Positions 1 to 6,794 of a stretch of DNA of 13,927 bases are shown piece by piece. Numbering within the stretch: position 1 is the first letter of the stretch; the number at the start of each line of letters is the position of its first letter. The notes beneath the pieces are model-generated. The model had not been told where the DNA came from and ran no database searches. It worked only from the letters and a program-made list of their open reading frames with translations. The stretch covers positions 1-13,927 of the forward strand of contig JABAAV010000024.1 in NCBI GenBank assembly GCA_014238595.1. Direction: 5' to 3'. The stretch is from Myxococcales bacterium (GTDB lineage: Bacteria; Myxococcota_A; Polyangia; Haliangiales; J016). The translations under genes were made by a program, and so were the position numbers.

Positions 1-386
1 GCTAGCCCATGCTCCGATGTATAATCAACATCATCACCTTGAACATCGTTTAATGCATCTAATGCCTTTGCAACGACAATGTCTTGTGCAATCGCATGAT
101 CAATCCATGAACGATGCACTAAAACAAAACCACGCGGCAAAGGGCTCGTCATGGATGTCATAAACGATGCAAGTTCACGCGCACAATCTGACGAAGACAT
201 CGCCAACAATGTTTGTGCCGCATTGATACAGGCCGGATGTGATGCTTGATCAATCAACGAAAGATGCTGACATGCCTTGTCGCGATTCATCCATAATGCT
301 GTTGCCACCATCATCGCTTCATCATGATTTAAACCATGATGCCACACTGGGGTCGTCGTTTGTTCGCATTTGACTGCCGCTTCCAT
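1..386 (-). CDS. Unrecognised protein, C-terminus missing (runs off left edge)
   Basis: An uninterrupted minus-strand frame of 128 codons starts at an ATG at 386 and is still open at position 1, so the C-terminus lies outside the window. The frame is open further upstream to a stop at 417-419. The product looks helical and soluble, rich in Ala, His, Met and Asp, with several Cys and a run of alternating hydrophobic and polar segments that could be TPR- or HEAT-like repeats, though no family motif is clear. Codon choice resembles that of the confident genes here. There is no Shine-Dalgarno signal before the ATG, and the sequence just upstream reads as coding in other frames, so this may be the intact 3' portion of a frameshifted gene rather than a complete 5' end. 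I do not recognise it and assign no function. Confidence 0.45.
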   Translation of the reverse strand, partial: MEAAVKCEQTTTPVWHHGLNHDEAMMVATALWMNRDKACQHLSLIDQASHPACINAAQTLLAMSSSDCARELASFMTSMTSPLPRGFVLVHRSWIDHAIAQDIVVAKALDALNDVQGDDVDYTSEHGL

Positions 387-562
387 ATCACGATGAAAAC
401 TAGCGTACTCTGTCCATCAGCAACAACCCGATGAGCGCATATAATACATCCCATTGATGTTGATAGGGATCAATGGGAACGAGATCTCAAGCAATAACAA
501 CAGAAGATTAAAGCTGCGCGAATCGACTGTAACGCGTCGACTGATGAATCTATGACAAGCAT
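387..562 (-). pseudogene. Possible frame-broken 5' part of the left-edge gene
   Basis: Three minus-strand frames here carry protein-like stretches that would join with two frame changes. From an ATG at 562 the frame reads MLVIDSSVDALQSIRAALIF and goes on until a stop near 453. A second frame continues with DLVPIDPYQHQWDVLYALIG, then LLLMDRVR and a stop at 400-402. The third leads into the open frame that covers 1-416. The joined product would resemble a TPR-type helical repeat (an ALxxIxxAL segment followed by DPxxHQWDVLYAL). Two frameshifts in about 170 bases suggest either decay or sequencing error. No ribosome binding site is seen before 562. It could also be non-coding sequence with chance open stretches. 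Confidence 0.3.
449..478. other. Perfect 10-bp stem-loop
   Basis: The arms TCCCATTGAT (449-458) and ATCAATGGGA (469-478) are exact reverse complements separated by a 10-base loop. No T-run follows on either strand, so an intrinsic terminator is not indicated. It lies inside the frame-broken stretch upstream of the left-edge ORF. It could be a regulator site, an RNA hairpin or chance. Confidence 0.4.
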
Positions 563-631
563 TGGTGATTGAATGCAATGTAATGATTATTTATTGAATG
601 GCAGATTATTTAGATGATATAGACCTGAGCT

Positions 632-2146
632 ATGAAACGTTCCTCATTATTTCTCTCTGTTATTGTATGTTTTAGTTTTGTCTTGGTTGGGTGCACCGAT
701 TGTAACGATGACACCTCAGCTTCAGTCGATGAATCTCCAGTTTCATTCGCTGAACCCTCAGCTTCAGTCAATGAACCCTCAGCTTCAATTGATGACCCCC
801 CAGCTCCAATCGATGAACCTCCAGTTTCACCTCCTTCATTGGGTCTTTGTCGTGGTGCCAATAGTGCTTCGGAACGTAGCCTTTGGAATGCTGATTTATC
901 GAATCAACACAACGAAAACCTACATCCTGTTGATGAAATTCCAACGCCACTCGATGTAGGTGGATCTACTTTATCGGGTATTTGTGACCGTGATGATCTT
1001 GATTCTGATTATATAGTTTGGGATGGAGATGTCACGATCAACAATTTGGAATCATTAGGAACATACACACTGATTAAAGGGGATATTGTTATAAGATATC
1101 AACAATCCATTGAACTAATTGATTTGCCCGAATTGCAAATCGTATGTGGAGAGATCGAGATATTAGGCAACGACAACCTTCAAAATTTTAATCTACCTCA
1201 ATTAACAATGGTCAACCAAATATCTTTAGTCTACAACGAGACCTTGAAAGCGATCCATCTGCCACAATTACAATCCACGACTAGGGACCTCCGTATATAC
1301 CGCAACGATCTTCTTGAAAGGCTCACCCTCTCAAAACTGCACACTGTTGGGCATGATTTGAAACTGAATGAAGCATCTATGATTCTTGAAACCATCGATC
1401 TTCCTCAGTTACAAACAATCGGTGGTTCGGTTTTCATTCAAAAAAATGTTGGTCTCACAAGCATCAACCTGCCACAACTACAATCCGTCGATCGTTGGGA
1501 GTTGAGTATAACTTTCAACGACAAACTTACATGCATTGATCTATCCAGATTACAAACCAGTCATATTTTCCAGATAGCATACAACGAGTTGCTTCAAAAT
1601 CTCTACCTGTCAAAACTACACACTGTTGGGAGTGATTTTACACTATCTCATTCATCTGTGCTTCTTGAACGTATCGATCTGCCTCAATTACAAACCATCG
1701 GTGGTGGGGGTGGCATTGGCGGCCATGACGGTGCCACAAGCATCAATCTGCCACAGTTACAATCCGTTAGAAACTCGTTTGCCATAGGTGGAAACGACAA
1801 GCTTACATCTATTGACCTATCCAATTTACAAACCGTGGGGATCCATGACGAAACTTTGGAAGGGCTTCTTTTTATCTACCTCTCTAACGGTCCCATGACT
1901 ATTACGCTTCCCCAATTGCAATCCATTGAGGGAACTCTGCAGCTTTTCTCTCTTCATAACACCACAGATATCCTCATGCCTCAATTACAAGAAATCGGAA
2001 AATGGATTGAGATTAAGGATAGCTCTAGCATCACGAATATTGCCTTGCCACAATTACAATCCGTTTGGGGAGCTTTTTATTTTGACGAAACCTTCAACCC
2101 TACCCAATGTGATCTTGGAAGTTACACCAACGACAAATGTCCGTAA
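632..2146 (+). CDS. Surface lipoprotein with leucine-rich (receptor L-like) repeats
   Basis: 504 residues. The N-terminus is a lipoprotein signal peptide: MKR, a hydrophobic stretch at about 5-19, and lipobox L18-V19-G20 before C21. Thr follows the Cys, so no Asp inner-membrane retention signal is present and outer-membrane anchoring is likely. Residues 29-63 are five 7-residue acidic/Pro/Ser repeats, probably a flexible stalk. From about residue 115 to the end come some 14 repeats of roughly 23-25 residues built on LPQLQ(S/T)(V/I), often followed by a short strand and N-D-x-L. This matches the 'receptor L domain'/leucine-rich solenoid pattern known from predicted surface lipoproteins of deltaproteobacterial lineages. 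A 93-residue block is duplicated. Cys occurs near the start of the folded region and near the C-terminus and could cap the solenoid. The gene stands alone, with no co-directional neighbour within 345 bp. Only a weak ribosome binding site precedes the ATG. A binding or adhesion role is inference. Confidence 0.85.
   Translation: MKRSSLFLSVIVCFSFVLVGCTDCNDDTSASVDESPVSFAEPSASVNEPSASIDDPPAPIDEPPVSPPSLGLCRGANSASERSLWNADLSNQHNENLHPVDEIPTPLDVGGSTLSGICDRDDLDSDYIVWDGDVTINNLESLGTYTLIKGDIVIRYQQSIELIDLPELQIVCGEIEILGNDNLQNFNLPQLTMVNQISLVYNETLKAIHLPQLQSTTRDLRIYRNDLLERLTLSKLHTVGHDLKLNEASMILETIDLPQLQTIGGSVFIQKNVGLTSINLPQLQSVDRWELSITFNDKLTCIDLSRLQTSHIFQIAYNELLQNLYLSKLHTVGSDFTLSHSSVLLERIDLPQLQTIGGGGGIGGHDGATSINLPQLQSVRNSFAIGGNDKLTSIDLSNLQTVGIHDETLEGLLFIYLSNGPMTITLPQLQSIEGTLQLFSLHNTTDILMPQLQEIGKWIEIKDSSSITNIALPQLQSVWGAFYFDETFNPTQCDLGSYTNDKCP
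716..820 (+). repeat. Five 21-bp tandem repeats encoding the lipoprotein stalk
   Basis: Five 21-base units encode the consensus SASVDEP at residues 29-63: SASVDES, PVSFAEP, SASVNEP, SASIDDP, PAPIDEP. Units 3 and 4 are the most alike at DNA level. The 7-codon period preserves frame, so copy number could vary by slippage without breaking the protein. Confidence 0.75.
1304..1861 (+). repeat. Internal 279-bp (93-codon) duplication in the lipoprotein gene
   Basis: Two adjacent blocks, about 1304-1582 and 1583-1861, align at a 279-base offset. The segments around ACACTGTTGG (1341 and 1620), ATCGGTGGT (near 1419 and 1698) and GCATCAA (1461 and 1740) all match at exactly this offset. The offset drops to 276 near the end (AACGACAA at 1517 and 1793), showing a one-codon difference. 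Each block encodes the same series LSKLHTVG, LPQLQTIGG, SINLPQLQSV, NDKLT, DLS-LQT. Block boundaries are approximate. Confidence 0.8.
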
Positions 2147-2491
2147 TTCAATGTTAGTGATTGCTTCGAGTGACGATACTGTTTAATCGAGTATCGGCTA
2201 CAGGAATAATGATGCTTCTTTGTTCCTTGATACACTCCATCTCAACATCACCTGTATTGTCAGTGCAACATTTGAACATTGTAGACAAACTGCACGATAT
2301 TCAAATGCATTGAGTAAATACTGATGACAATACGCAACACCCGCTAGAACTCTAATCTGTGATGGATCACTGTCATCGACACAGAGACAGACCTACAGAT
2401 TCAAAATCACTAGAATTGCTTAGAATAAACCATCAAACGAATACTGATCTTTTTCTAAAGACAATCTCAAAAAATCTGTTATAGATCGCTT
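2147..2491. other. 345-bp gap: no confident gene, possible minus-strand remnant
   Basis: No convincing gene is present. A minus-strand frame is open from 2392 to a stop at 2198-2200 (64 codons) and reads protein-like, for example QIRVLAGVAYCHQYLLNAFE, but it has no early start codon and no ribosome binding site, so it may be a gene fragment or chance. A 34-codon plus-strand frame at 2209-2313 has an AGGA just ahead but no other support. The promoter of rsmD should lie in the 3' half; I see no convincing -35/-10 pair. Confidence 0.4.
2174..2196. other. Stem-loop just after the lipoprotein gene
   Basis: CGATACT (2174-2180) and AGTATCG (2190-2196) form a perfect 7-bp stem with a 9-base loop, 27 bases after the lipoprotein stop codon. 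Its position suits transcript termination or 3'-end protection, but no T-run follows, so it is not a classical intrinsic terminator. Confidence 0.3.
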
Positions 2492-3058
2492 ATGAAAATT
2501 ATTGGTGGAAGTGCAGGTGGGCGACCATTAAAAACACCTTCTGGTGATGAAACACGTCCAACATCCAGCCTTGTCCGTGAATCTATGTTTAATATATTAG
2601 GATCGCCTTCAGAGACCACGACCGTCCTTGATCTGTTTGCAGGGACTGGAAGCCTTGGTTTTGAAGCCCTGTCACGTGGTGCTCAATATGCATGCTTTGT
2701 TGATAGCTCGCCCAAAGCCTTTTCATCCATACAACGCAATGCCATCACTTTGAATATGAACGATCAATGTGCCATATATAAAAGCACGATGTTTTCTGCC
2801 GTCCATACCCTCATGCAAGAGAATCGACAGTTTGATTGGATCTTTGCCGATCCTCCCTATCATAAAGCCATGGCTCAAAAAACACTGAAAACTCTATCCA
2901 AAACGACATTGTTAAAACCTGACGGGACATGCATCATCGAACATGATAAACGACAAGACATGCCTTCTGATCTCGCTTCATTGATCCAATATGATCAGCG
3001 AATCTATGGTGACACAGCCATTTCTTTTTATAAACATTCAAACCATGCCCTCAACTAA
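2492..3058 (+). CDS. rsmD: 16S rRNA (guanine-N2) methyltransferase RsmD
   Basis: RsmD methylates the N2 of G966 (E. coli numbering) of 16S rRNA in the small-subunit head, using S-adenosylmethionine. The 188-residue length is typical. Family marks are visible in order: the N-terminal KIIGGSAGGRPL, RPT at 22-24 followed by VRESMFNIL, SAM-binding motif I LDLFAGTGSLGFE at 46-58, the acidic end of the next strand (FVDSS, about 69-73), and the catalytic DPPY at 120-123. The start is the ATG at 2492, where the KIIGG opening begins at once as in relatives. No Shine-Dalgarno sequence is evident. The last 14 bases overlap the start of coaD, so the two are co-transcribed and probably translationally coupled; rsmD-coaD is a common bacterial pairing. 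Confidence 0.93.
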   Translation: MKIIGGSAGGRPLKTPSGDETRPTSSLVRESMFNILGSPSETTTVLDLFAGTGSLGFEALSRGAQYACFVDSSPKAFSSIQRNAITLNMNDQCAIYKSTMFSAVHTLMQENRQFDWIFADPPYHKAMAQKTLKTLSKTTLLKPDGTCIIEHDKRQDMPSDLASLIQYDQRIYGDTAISFYKHSNHALN

Positions 3059-3542
3059 AAAACCACTAGCCATCTATCCTGGAACATTTGATCCCATAAC
3101 CAATGGTCATATTGATATTGCATTACGCAGTCTCAATATTTTTGATCATCTCGTCATTGCCATCGTTAACAATCCCAACAAACAAGCCTTATTTTCTATT
3201 CAAGAACGCCTCGATCTACTTCAAAACTCATTTGCCGATGTCCATGACCGTATTTCATTTGATACCTTTGATGGATTGCTTGTTGATTTTTGTCGCACGA
3301 AAAACATTTCATGCATTGTACGTGGTCTGCGTGCTGTGGCTGATTTTGAATATGAATTTCAACTGGCGCATATGAATAAACGCATTGATCCTAAAATCGA
3401 CACGATGTTTTTAATGACCGATGAGCGAAATTTCTATGTCAGCTCATCACTCATCAAAGAAGTCGCTGCACTCCATGGTGATGTTGAGGAATTTGTTCCT
3501 GATCATGTTAACCAAGCATTAGTTCGAAAATTTAAACCTTAA
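3045..3542 (+). CDS. coaD: Phosphopantetheine adenylyltransferase CoaD
   Basis: CoaD transfers AMP from ATP to 4'-phosphopantetheine to make dephospho-CoA, the penultimate cytosolic step of coenzyme A synthesis. From the ATG at 3045 the product is 165 residues, the usual family length. The N-terminus gives AIYPGTFDPITNGHIDI with the nucleotidyltransferase T-x-G-H signature (T19 to H22). RGLRAVADFEYEFQLAHMN (93-111) is the conserved central segment, and YVSSSLIKEVA (131-141) carries the C-terminal serine motif that binds ATP phosphates. An in-frame ATG exists 54 bases earlier, but it would add 18 residues with no family counterpart, so 3045 is preferred. This start overlaps the end of rsmD by 14 bases. 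Confidence 0.95.
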   Translation: MPSTKKPLAIYPGTFDPITNGHIDIALRSLNIFDHLVIAIVNNPNKQALFSIQERLDLLQNSFADVHDRISFDTFDGLLVDFCRTKNISCIVRGLRAVADFEYEFQLAHMNKRIDPKIDTMFLMTDERNFYVSSSLIKEVAALHGDVEEFVPDHVNQALVRKFKP

Positions 3543-3555
3543 TTTAACCTTAATT
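3535..3555 (+). repeat. Direct repeat spanning the coaD stop
   Basis: AACCTTAATT occurs at 3535-3544 and again at 3546-3555, an 11-base period close to one helical turn. The first copy covers the coaD stop codon and the second lies 18 bases before the aminotransferase start. It could be a regulator site or a chance AT-rich duplication. Confidence 0.4.
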
Positions 3556-3573
3556 GAATCGGTCTCTATCATT

Positions 3574-4773
3574 ATGAATCTCACACTATCTCACCGTCTT
3601 AGCCAAGTTAAACCTTCTCCTACCTTTGCCATTTTAGCCAAAGCCCGTGCCATGCGCGCTCAAGGATTGGATGTCACCTTATTCAATACAGGTGAACCCA
3701 ACTTTGATACGCCAGCGTCTATTAAAGATGCGGCACGTCGTGGACTTGATGAAGGTGTGGCTGGCTATACACCAACCGGTGGTCTTGAACCGTTGCGTAC
3801 TGCCATTGCCAATGAACTCAACAACGTTCACCAAACATCACTGGCATCAAGTCAAATTATTGTCAGCACAGGTGCCAAACATAGTTTGTCGCTCATTTTT
3901 TCGGCATTGCTCAATCGTGATGATGAAGTCATTGTCATCGCACCTTATTGGGTATCATACCCTGACATGATTCATCTTGCCGGTGGTACGCCAGTGATTG
4001 TTGATACACAACAAACCGATTTTATCCCGACACAAGAAGCACTCAGCAAAGCCATCACAAAAAAAACACGCGCCATCTTAATCAACACACCCTCCAACCC
4101 TACAGGTGTTGTCTATTCTAAACAAACCTTACAGATGATTGGAGACTTGGCTCAAGCACATGATCTGTTACTTATCGATGATAGTATTTATCGACATTTA
4201 ATCTATGATGGCGTCACCTACCATTCGTTGGCATCGCTATCACCACAAATAGCTGAACGCACCATCATTGTCGATGGCATATCCAAAGCCTATGCTATGA
4301 CCGGGTGGCGCATTGGCTATACCGCCGGCCCTCAAGCATTAATCGATGCGATGATGCTTATTCAAGGACAATCGACATCGAACGCGACTCACATTGCACA
4401 GATTGCCGCACTTGCCGCACTGACAGGATCACAAGAGCCTGTCGCAGAGATGCGTGATGCCTTTCGAGAACGTCGTGACATCATGTATAAATTGCTCCAA
4501 ACCATTCCTGATGTAAAAACTATCTTACCTCAAGGTGCTTTTTATATGTTTGTTGATCTGACCGCCTATCTTAATAAAAAAACACCTGATGGCACCGTCA
4601 TCAACAATGATGAAGATTTATGTTTATATTTGATTGATCACCATTTAATTGCCGCTGTCCCTGGTATAAGTTTTGGTGCATGTGGATTTATTCGACTTTC
4701 TTACACCATCACCACGCAACATATTCAACAAGGTATCGAGCGACTTAAAACCGCGTTACAGGAACTCAAATGA
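3574..4773 (+). CDS. Pyridoxal-phosphate class I aminotransferase, aspartate-type
   Basis: 399 residues, a full-length fold-type I aminotransferase of the AspB/aspartate aminotransferase subgroup. Catalytic positions are all present. The PLP-linking lysine is K238 in SKAYAMTGWRIGY. N175 (NTPSNPTG), D203 and Y206 (IDDSIYRH) bind the cofactor ring. R246 contacts the phosphate and R374 (GFIRLSY) binds the substrate alpha-carboxylate. Spacing from N to D is 28 and from K to R is 8, as in E. coli AspC. The N-terminal GEPNFDTP and GYTPTGGLEPLR segments are typical of the bacterial 1-beta subgroup. It probably interconverts aspartate and oxaloacetate with glutamate and 2-oxoglutarate. Some relatives also accept prephenate or aromatic substrates, so specificity is inferred. 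It follows coaD by 31 bp and overlaps the next gene by 4 bp (ATGA). Confidence 0.9.
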   Translation: MNLTLSHRLSQVKPSPTFAILAKARAMRAQGLDVTLFNTGEPNFDTPASIKDAARRGLDEGVAGYTPTGGLEPLRTAIANELNNVHQTSLASSQIIVSTGAKHSLSLIFSALLNRDDEVIVIAPYWVSYPDMIHLAGGTPVIVDTQQTDFIPTQEALSKAITKKTRAILINTPSNPTGVVYSKQTLQMIGDLAQAHDLLLIDDSIYRHLIYDGVTYHSLASLSPQIAERTIIVDGISKAYAMTGWRIGYTAGPQALIDAMMLIQGQSTSNATHIAQIAALAALTGSQEPVAEMRDAFRERRDIMYKLLQTIPDVKTILPQGAFYMFVDLTAYLNKKTPDGTVINNDEDLCLYLIDHHLIAAVPGISFGACGFIRLSYTITTQHIQQGIERLKTALQELK

Positions 4774-5477
4774 CACAAGAAAACACACAAGGATTTGGTT
4801 GGATTGTTGATGACCAAAGCGAAGCAAAAAAACAAGCCGATGGTGCCCTTGGGTTTGCCAAAAATATTATTGAAGGCACAGCACAACCCTGTGTCATTGG
4901 AACATGCCCCACCTGTTCATTGCTCGATGAATCGATGGCTTGTATGGGTGTCATTGAACAACCCTTTGCATCCAATGCCGAACAATACCTCTTTGAAAAG
5001 CTCCCTAAATACCATGACTCACTCCCCGCACAATCACTCATTGCGGCATTAAAAGACAATTCTATCAAAGGCGATGGCGGTCGTGCATTACGTGAACAAG
5101 GATTTACCGAAAACAAACGTAATCAATACCGCCGACTCTATGGCAGTTTCTTTAGACGACGCAGTGTGACATCGGATCAATTATTAGAGCTTCTTTTCTG
5201 TGCAACCCCCATACAACCATCACATGCATTGGCCTTGTTGTTTTATTTTGATGCCATCACTGTCGATGGTCGTGCCCCCATGACCGATGCCGATGGTGAA
5301 CATCTTGCCGATATCATGCAATACCCTGACACAAGAGATAAACGCACCGCATGCATCATCAATATCCATGACGATCAAGGATCCGTCCTTCAAGTGAAGC
5401 GATTATTACGCGGGCTTTATGCTGCATTTATCCAAGATGTCGAATGTCTTGTGATACCTGCGTTGCATGAATCATAA
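4770..5477 (+). CDS. Conserved-looking protein of unknown function with N-terminal Cys cluster
   Basis: 235 residues, cytosolic (no signal peptide or membrane segment). I do not recognise a named family. The N-terminal third holds four cysteines, C41, C46, C49 and C58, in the pattern C-x4-C-x2-C-x8-C around GTCPTCSLLDESMACMG, which could bind a metal or act as a redox/structural site. A basic segment (about 113-131, with RRLYGSFFRRR) follows. The C-terminal half is a mixed hydrophobic domain with LLFYFDAITVDGRAP, probably compact. The ATG overlaps the aminotransferase stop as ATGA, implying translational coupling and perhaps a linked task. The gene ends 48 bp from the convergent citrate synthase gene. 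My impression that similar proteins exist in Myxococcota is memory, not a search. Confidence 0.8.
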   Translation: MTQENTQGFGWIVDDQSEAKKQADGALGFAKNIIEGTAQPCVIGTCPTCSLLDESMACMGVIEQPFASNAEQYLFEKLPKYHDSLPAQSLIAALKDNSIKGDGGRALREQGFTENKRNQYRRLYGSFFRRRSVTSDQLLELLFCATPIQPSHALALLFYFDAITVDGRAPMTDADGEHLADIMQYPDTRDKRTACIINIHDDQGSVLQVKRLLRGLYAAFIQDVECLVIPALHES

Positions 5478-5525
5478 ATACCGGATCAACAGATATTCGC
5501 GAGGCAATCACAGTCGTTAACTTTA

Positions 5526-6662
5526 CTAACGTTCGCTGATGGGCACATAGATTTGATCTTTAAGCCCTGTATAAATTTGTGACGGCCGAAAAATACGATT
5601 GTTTTCAAATTGCTCATTCCAATGGGCTAACCAACCGGCCGTTCGAGCTATCGCAAAAATAGGCGTCATCAATGGTGCGGGAATACTCATTTTTTCATAA
5701 ACAATACCACTGTAGAAATCGACATTCGGATAGATACCCTTATGCCCTAATCGTGATTCCAATTGTTCTTCTAATTCACAGGCAATATCATAGAGCGGCG
5801 TTGATCCAAACTGTTTAAACATCTCGACTGCAAGTCCTTGTAAAATACGTGCGCGTGGATCTTTGACTTGATAGACGCGATGGCCAAATCCAGGAATTTT
5901 ATTTTTCTCTTTGATTTGTGTATCGACCCATGCTGAAACACCAGATTTTCCATTGGGAATTGTGCGAAGCATTTTAAGAACATCTTCATTAGCACCACCA
6001 TGTAATGGACCGGCCAAAGTACCGATGGCTGCTGCGATTACCGCATAGGGATCGGCCAAGGTGGATCCGGTTACCCGTGCTGAAAATGTTGAGGCATTCA
6101 TGCCATGCTCGGCATGTAAAATGAGACAAGCATCCATGATGCGTGCCATGCTCGGATCAGGAATTTTGCCAGAAAGCATGTAGAGAAGATTTGATGCATG
6201 ATCTAAATCTTCTCTGGGACGCAGTGGCTCATCCGCATTGGAAATACGGTAATGTGCCGCCACAATGGTAGGTACCTTGGCAATGAGTCGCATAACAGCG
6301 CCCCATCTGTCGGTATCTTCTTGAAGCATCGAATGAGGATAATACATACCTACAGCCGCCACCGTGGCACATAATGCATCCATAGGATGTCCACCATCGG
6401 GCAATTGTTTGATCAATTCAATAATACGAAACTTGAGTGTTCGAAACTTTGCTTGGTCCTGATCAAAATCATCAAGCTCTAACGATGTCGGCAAGCGTCC
6501 CTTCAAGAGCAGCAAACAGACTTCATTAAAGCTCGAATGGGTCACTAAATCGTCAACGGAATAACCACGATAACTTAAAATTCCACGTGCACCATCAATC
6601 GAACAAATACTAGATTCTGTAGCAGGCACACCTGCAAGTCCTGGAATATATTCAACGGTCAT
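5526..6662 (-). CDS. gltA: Citrate synthase (type II, short form)
   Basis: Condenses acetyl-CoA and oxaloacetate to citrate, the entry step of the TCA cycle. From the ATG at 6662 the protein is 378 residues, the usual size of the short bacterial form. The catalytic triad is visible: H221 in LHGGANE, H261 in GFGHRVYQVKDPRA and D315 in PNVDFYSG. Supporting residues include H186 (LHAEHGMNAST), R270, and R340 in AIARTAGWLAHW. The frame is open to a TTG at 6725, but that TTG is part of a -35 promoter box, and a purine-rich AAGAAGAGA lies just before 6662, so the ATG is the start. A methylcitrate synthase (PrpC) has the same motifs and cannot be excluded by sequence alone; no prpB or prpD is adjacent, which favours citrate synthase. 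Confidence 0.92.
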   Translation of the reverse strand: MTVEYIPGLAGVPATESSICSIDGARGILSYRGYSVDDLVTHSSFNEVCLLLLKGRLPTSLELDDFDQDQAKFRTLKFRIIELIKQLPDGGHPMDALCATVAAVGMYYPHSMLQEDTDRWGAVMRLIAKVPTIVAAHYRISNADEPLRPREDLDHASNLLYMLSGKIPDPSMARIMDACLILHAEHGMNASTFSARVTGSTLADPYAVIAAAIGTLAGPLHGGANEDVLKMLRTIPNGKSGVSAWVDTQIKEKNKIPGFGHRVYQVKDPRARILQGLAVEMFKQFGSTPLYDIACELEEQLESRLGHKGIYPNVDFYSGIVYEKMSIPAPLMTPIFAIARTAGWLAHWNEQFENNRIFRPSQIYTGLKDQIYVPISER

Positions 6663-6696
6663 AGTGTCTCTTCTTATTACACGAGGATTAACGCTG

Positions 6697-6725
6697 AAGA
6701 TAGGAGTACATGGCAATGATGTCAA
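6697..6725 (-). promoter_or_regulatory. Sigma70-type promoter of citrate synthase
   Basis: On the minus strand TTGACA (6725-6720) is followed after exactly 17 bases by TATCTT (6702-6697). The -35 is a perfect consensus match and the -10 matches 4 of 6. Transcription would start near 6690, giving a leader of about 28 bases that contains the purine-rich ribosome binding site AAGAAGAGA (6675-6667) and the ATG at 6662. Confidence 0.65.
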
Positions 6726-6794
6726 AGTACATTGAAAAATATTTCTCGTTAAGGCTTCCTGTTTTTAAACTGCTCCATTACACTTTCAACCCTC

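Noticed and set aside
594..623. TTGAAT-N18-TATAGA upstream of the surface lipoprotein
   Set aside because: Both hexamers are partial matches and transcription would begin almost at the ATG. The region is AT-rich enough for chance hits.
716..820. Short regular repeats that might suggest a CRISPR-like array
   Set aside because: The units are contiguous 21-mers in frame with the protein and have no spacers; they encode a stalk repeat.
663..959. Second-frame ORF inside the lipoprotein stalk with PQLQSMN repeats
   Set aside because: It is the same 21-bp repeat read in another frame and has no start signal; a shadow of the real gene.
2209..2313. 34-codon plus-strand ORF with AGGA just upstream
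   Set aside because: The spacing is too short for the first ATG, the composition is not distinctive, and it overlaps the longer minus-strand frame. Too little to call a gene.
2991..3044. Earlier in-frame ATG for coaD
   Set aside because: It would add 18 residues lying wholly within rsmD, with no counterpart in CoaD proteins, which begin close to the A-x-Y-x-G-T-F-D motif.
5515..5531. Possible terminator hairpin (CGTTA/TAACG) between the convergent unknown gene and citrate synthase
   Set aside because: Only a 5-bp stem, it overlaps the citrate synthase stop codon, and there is no T-run on either strand.
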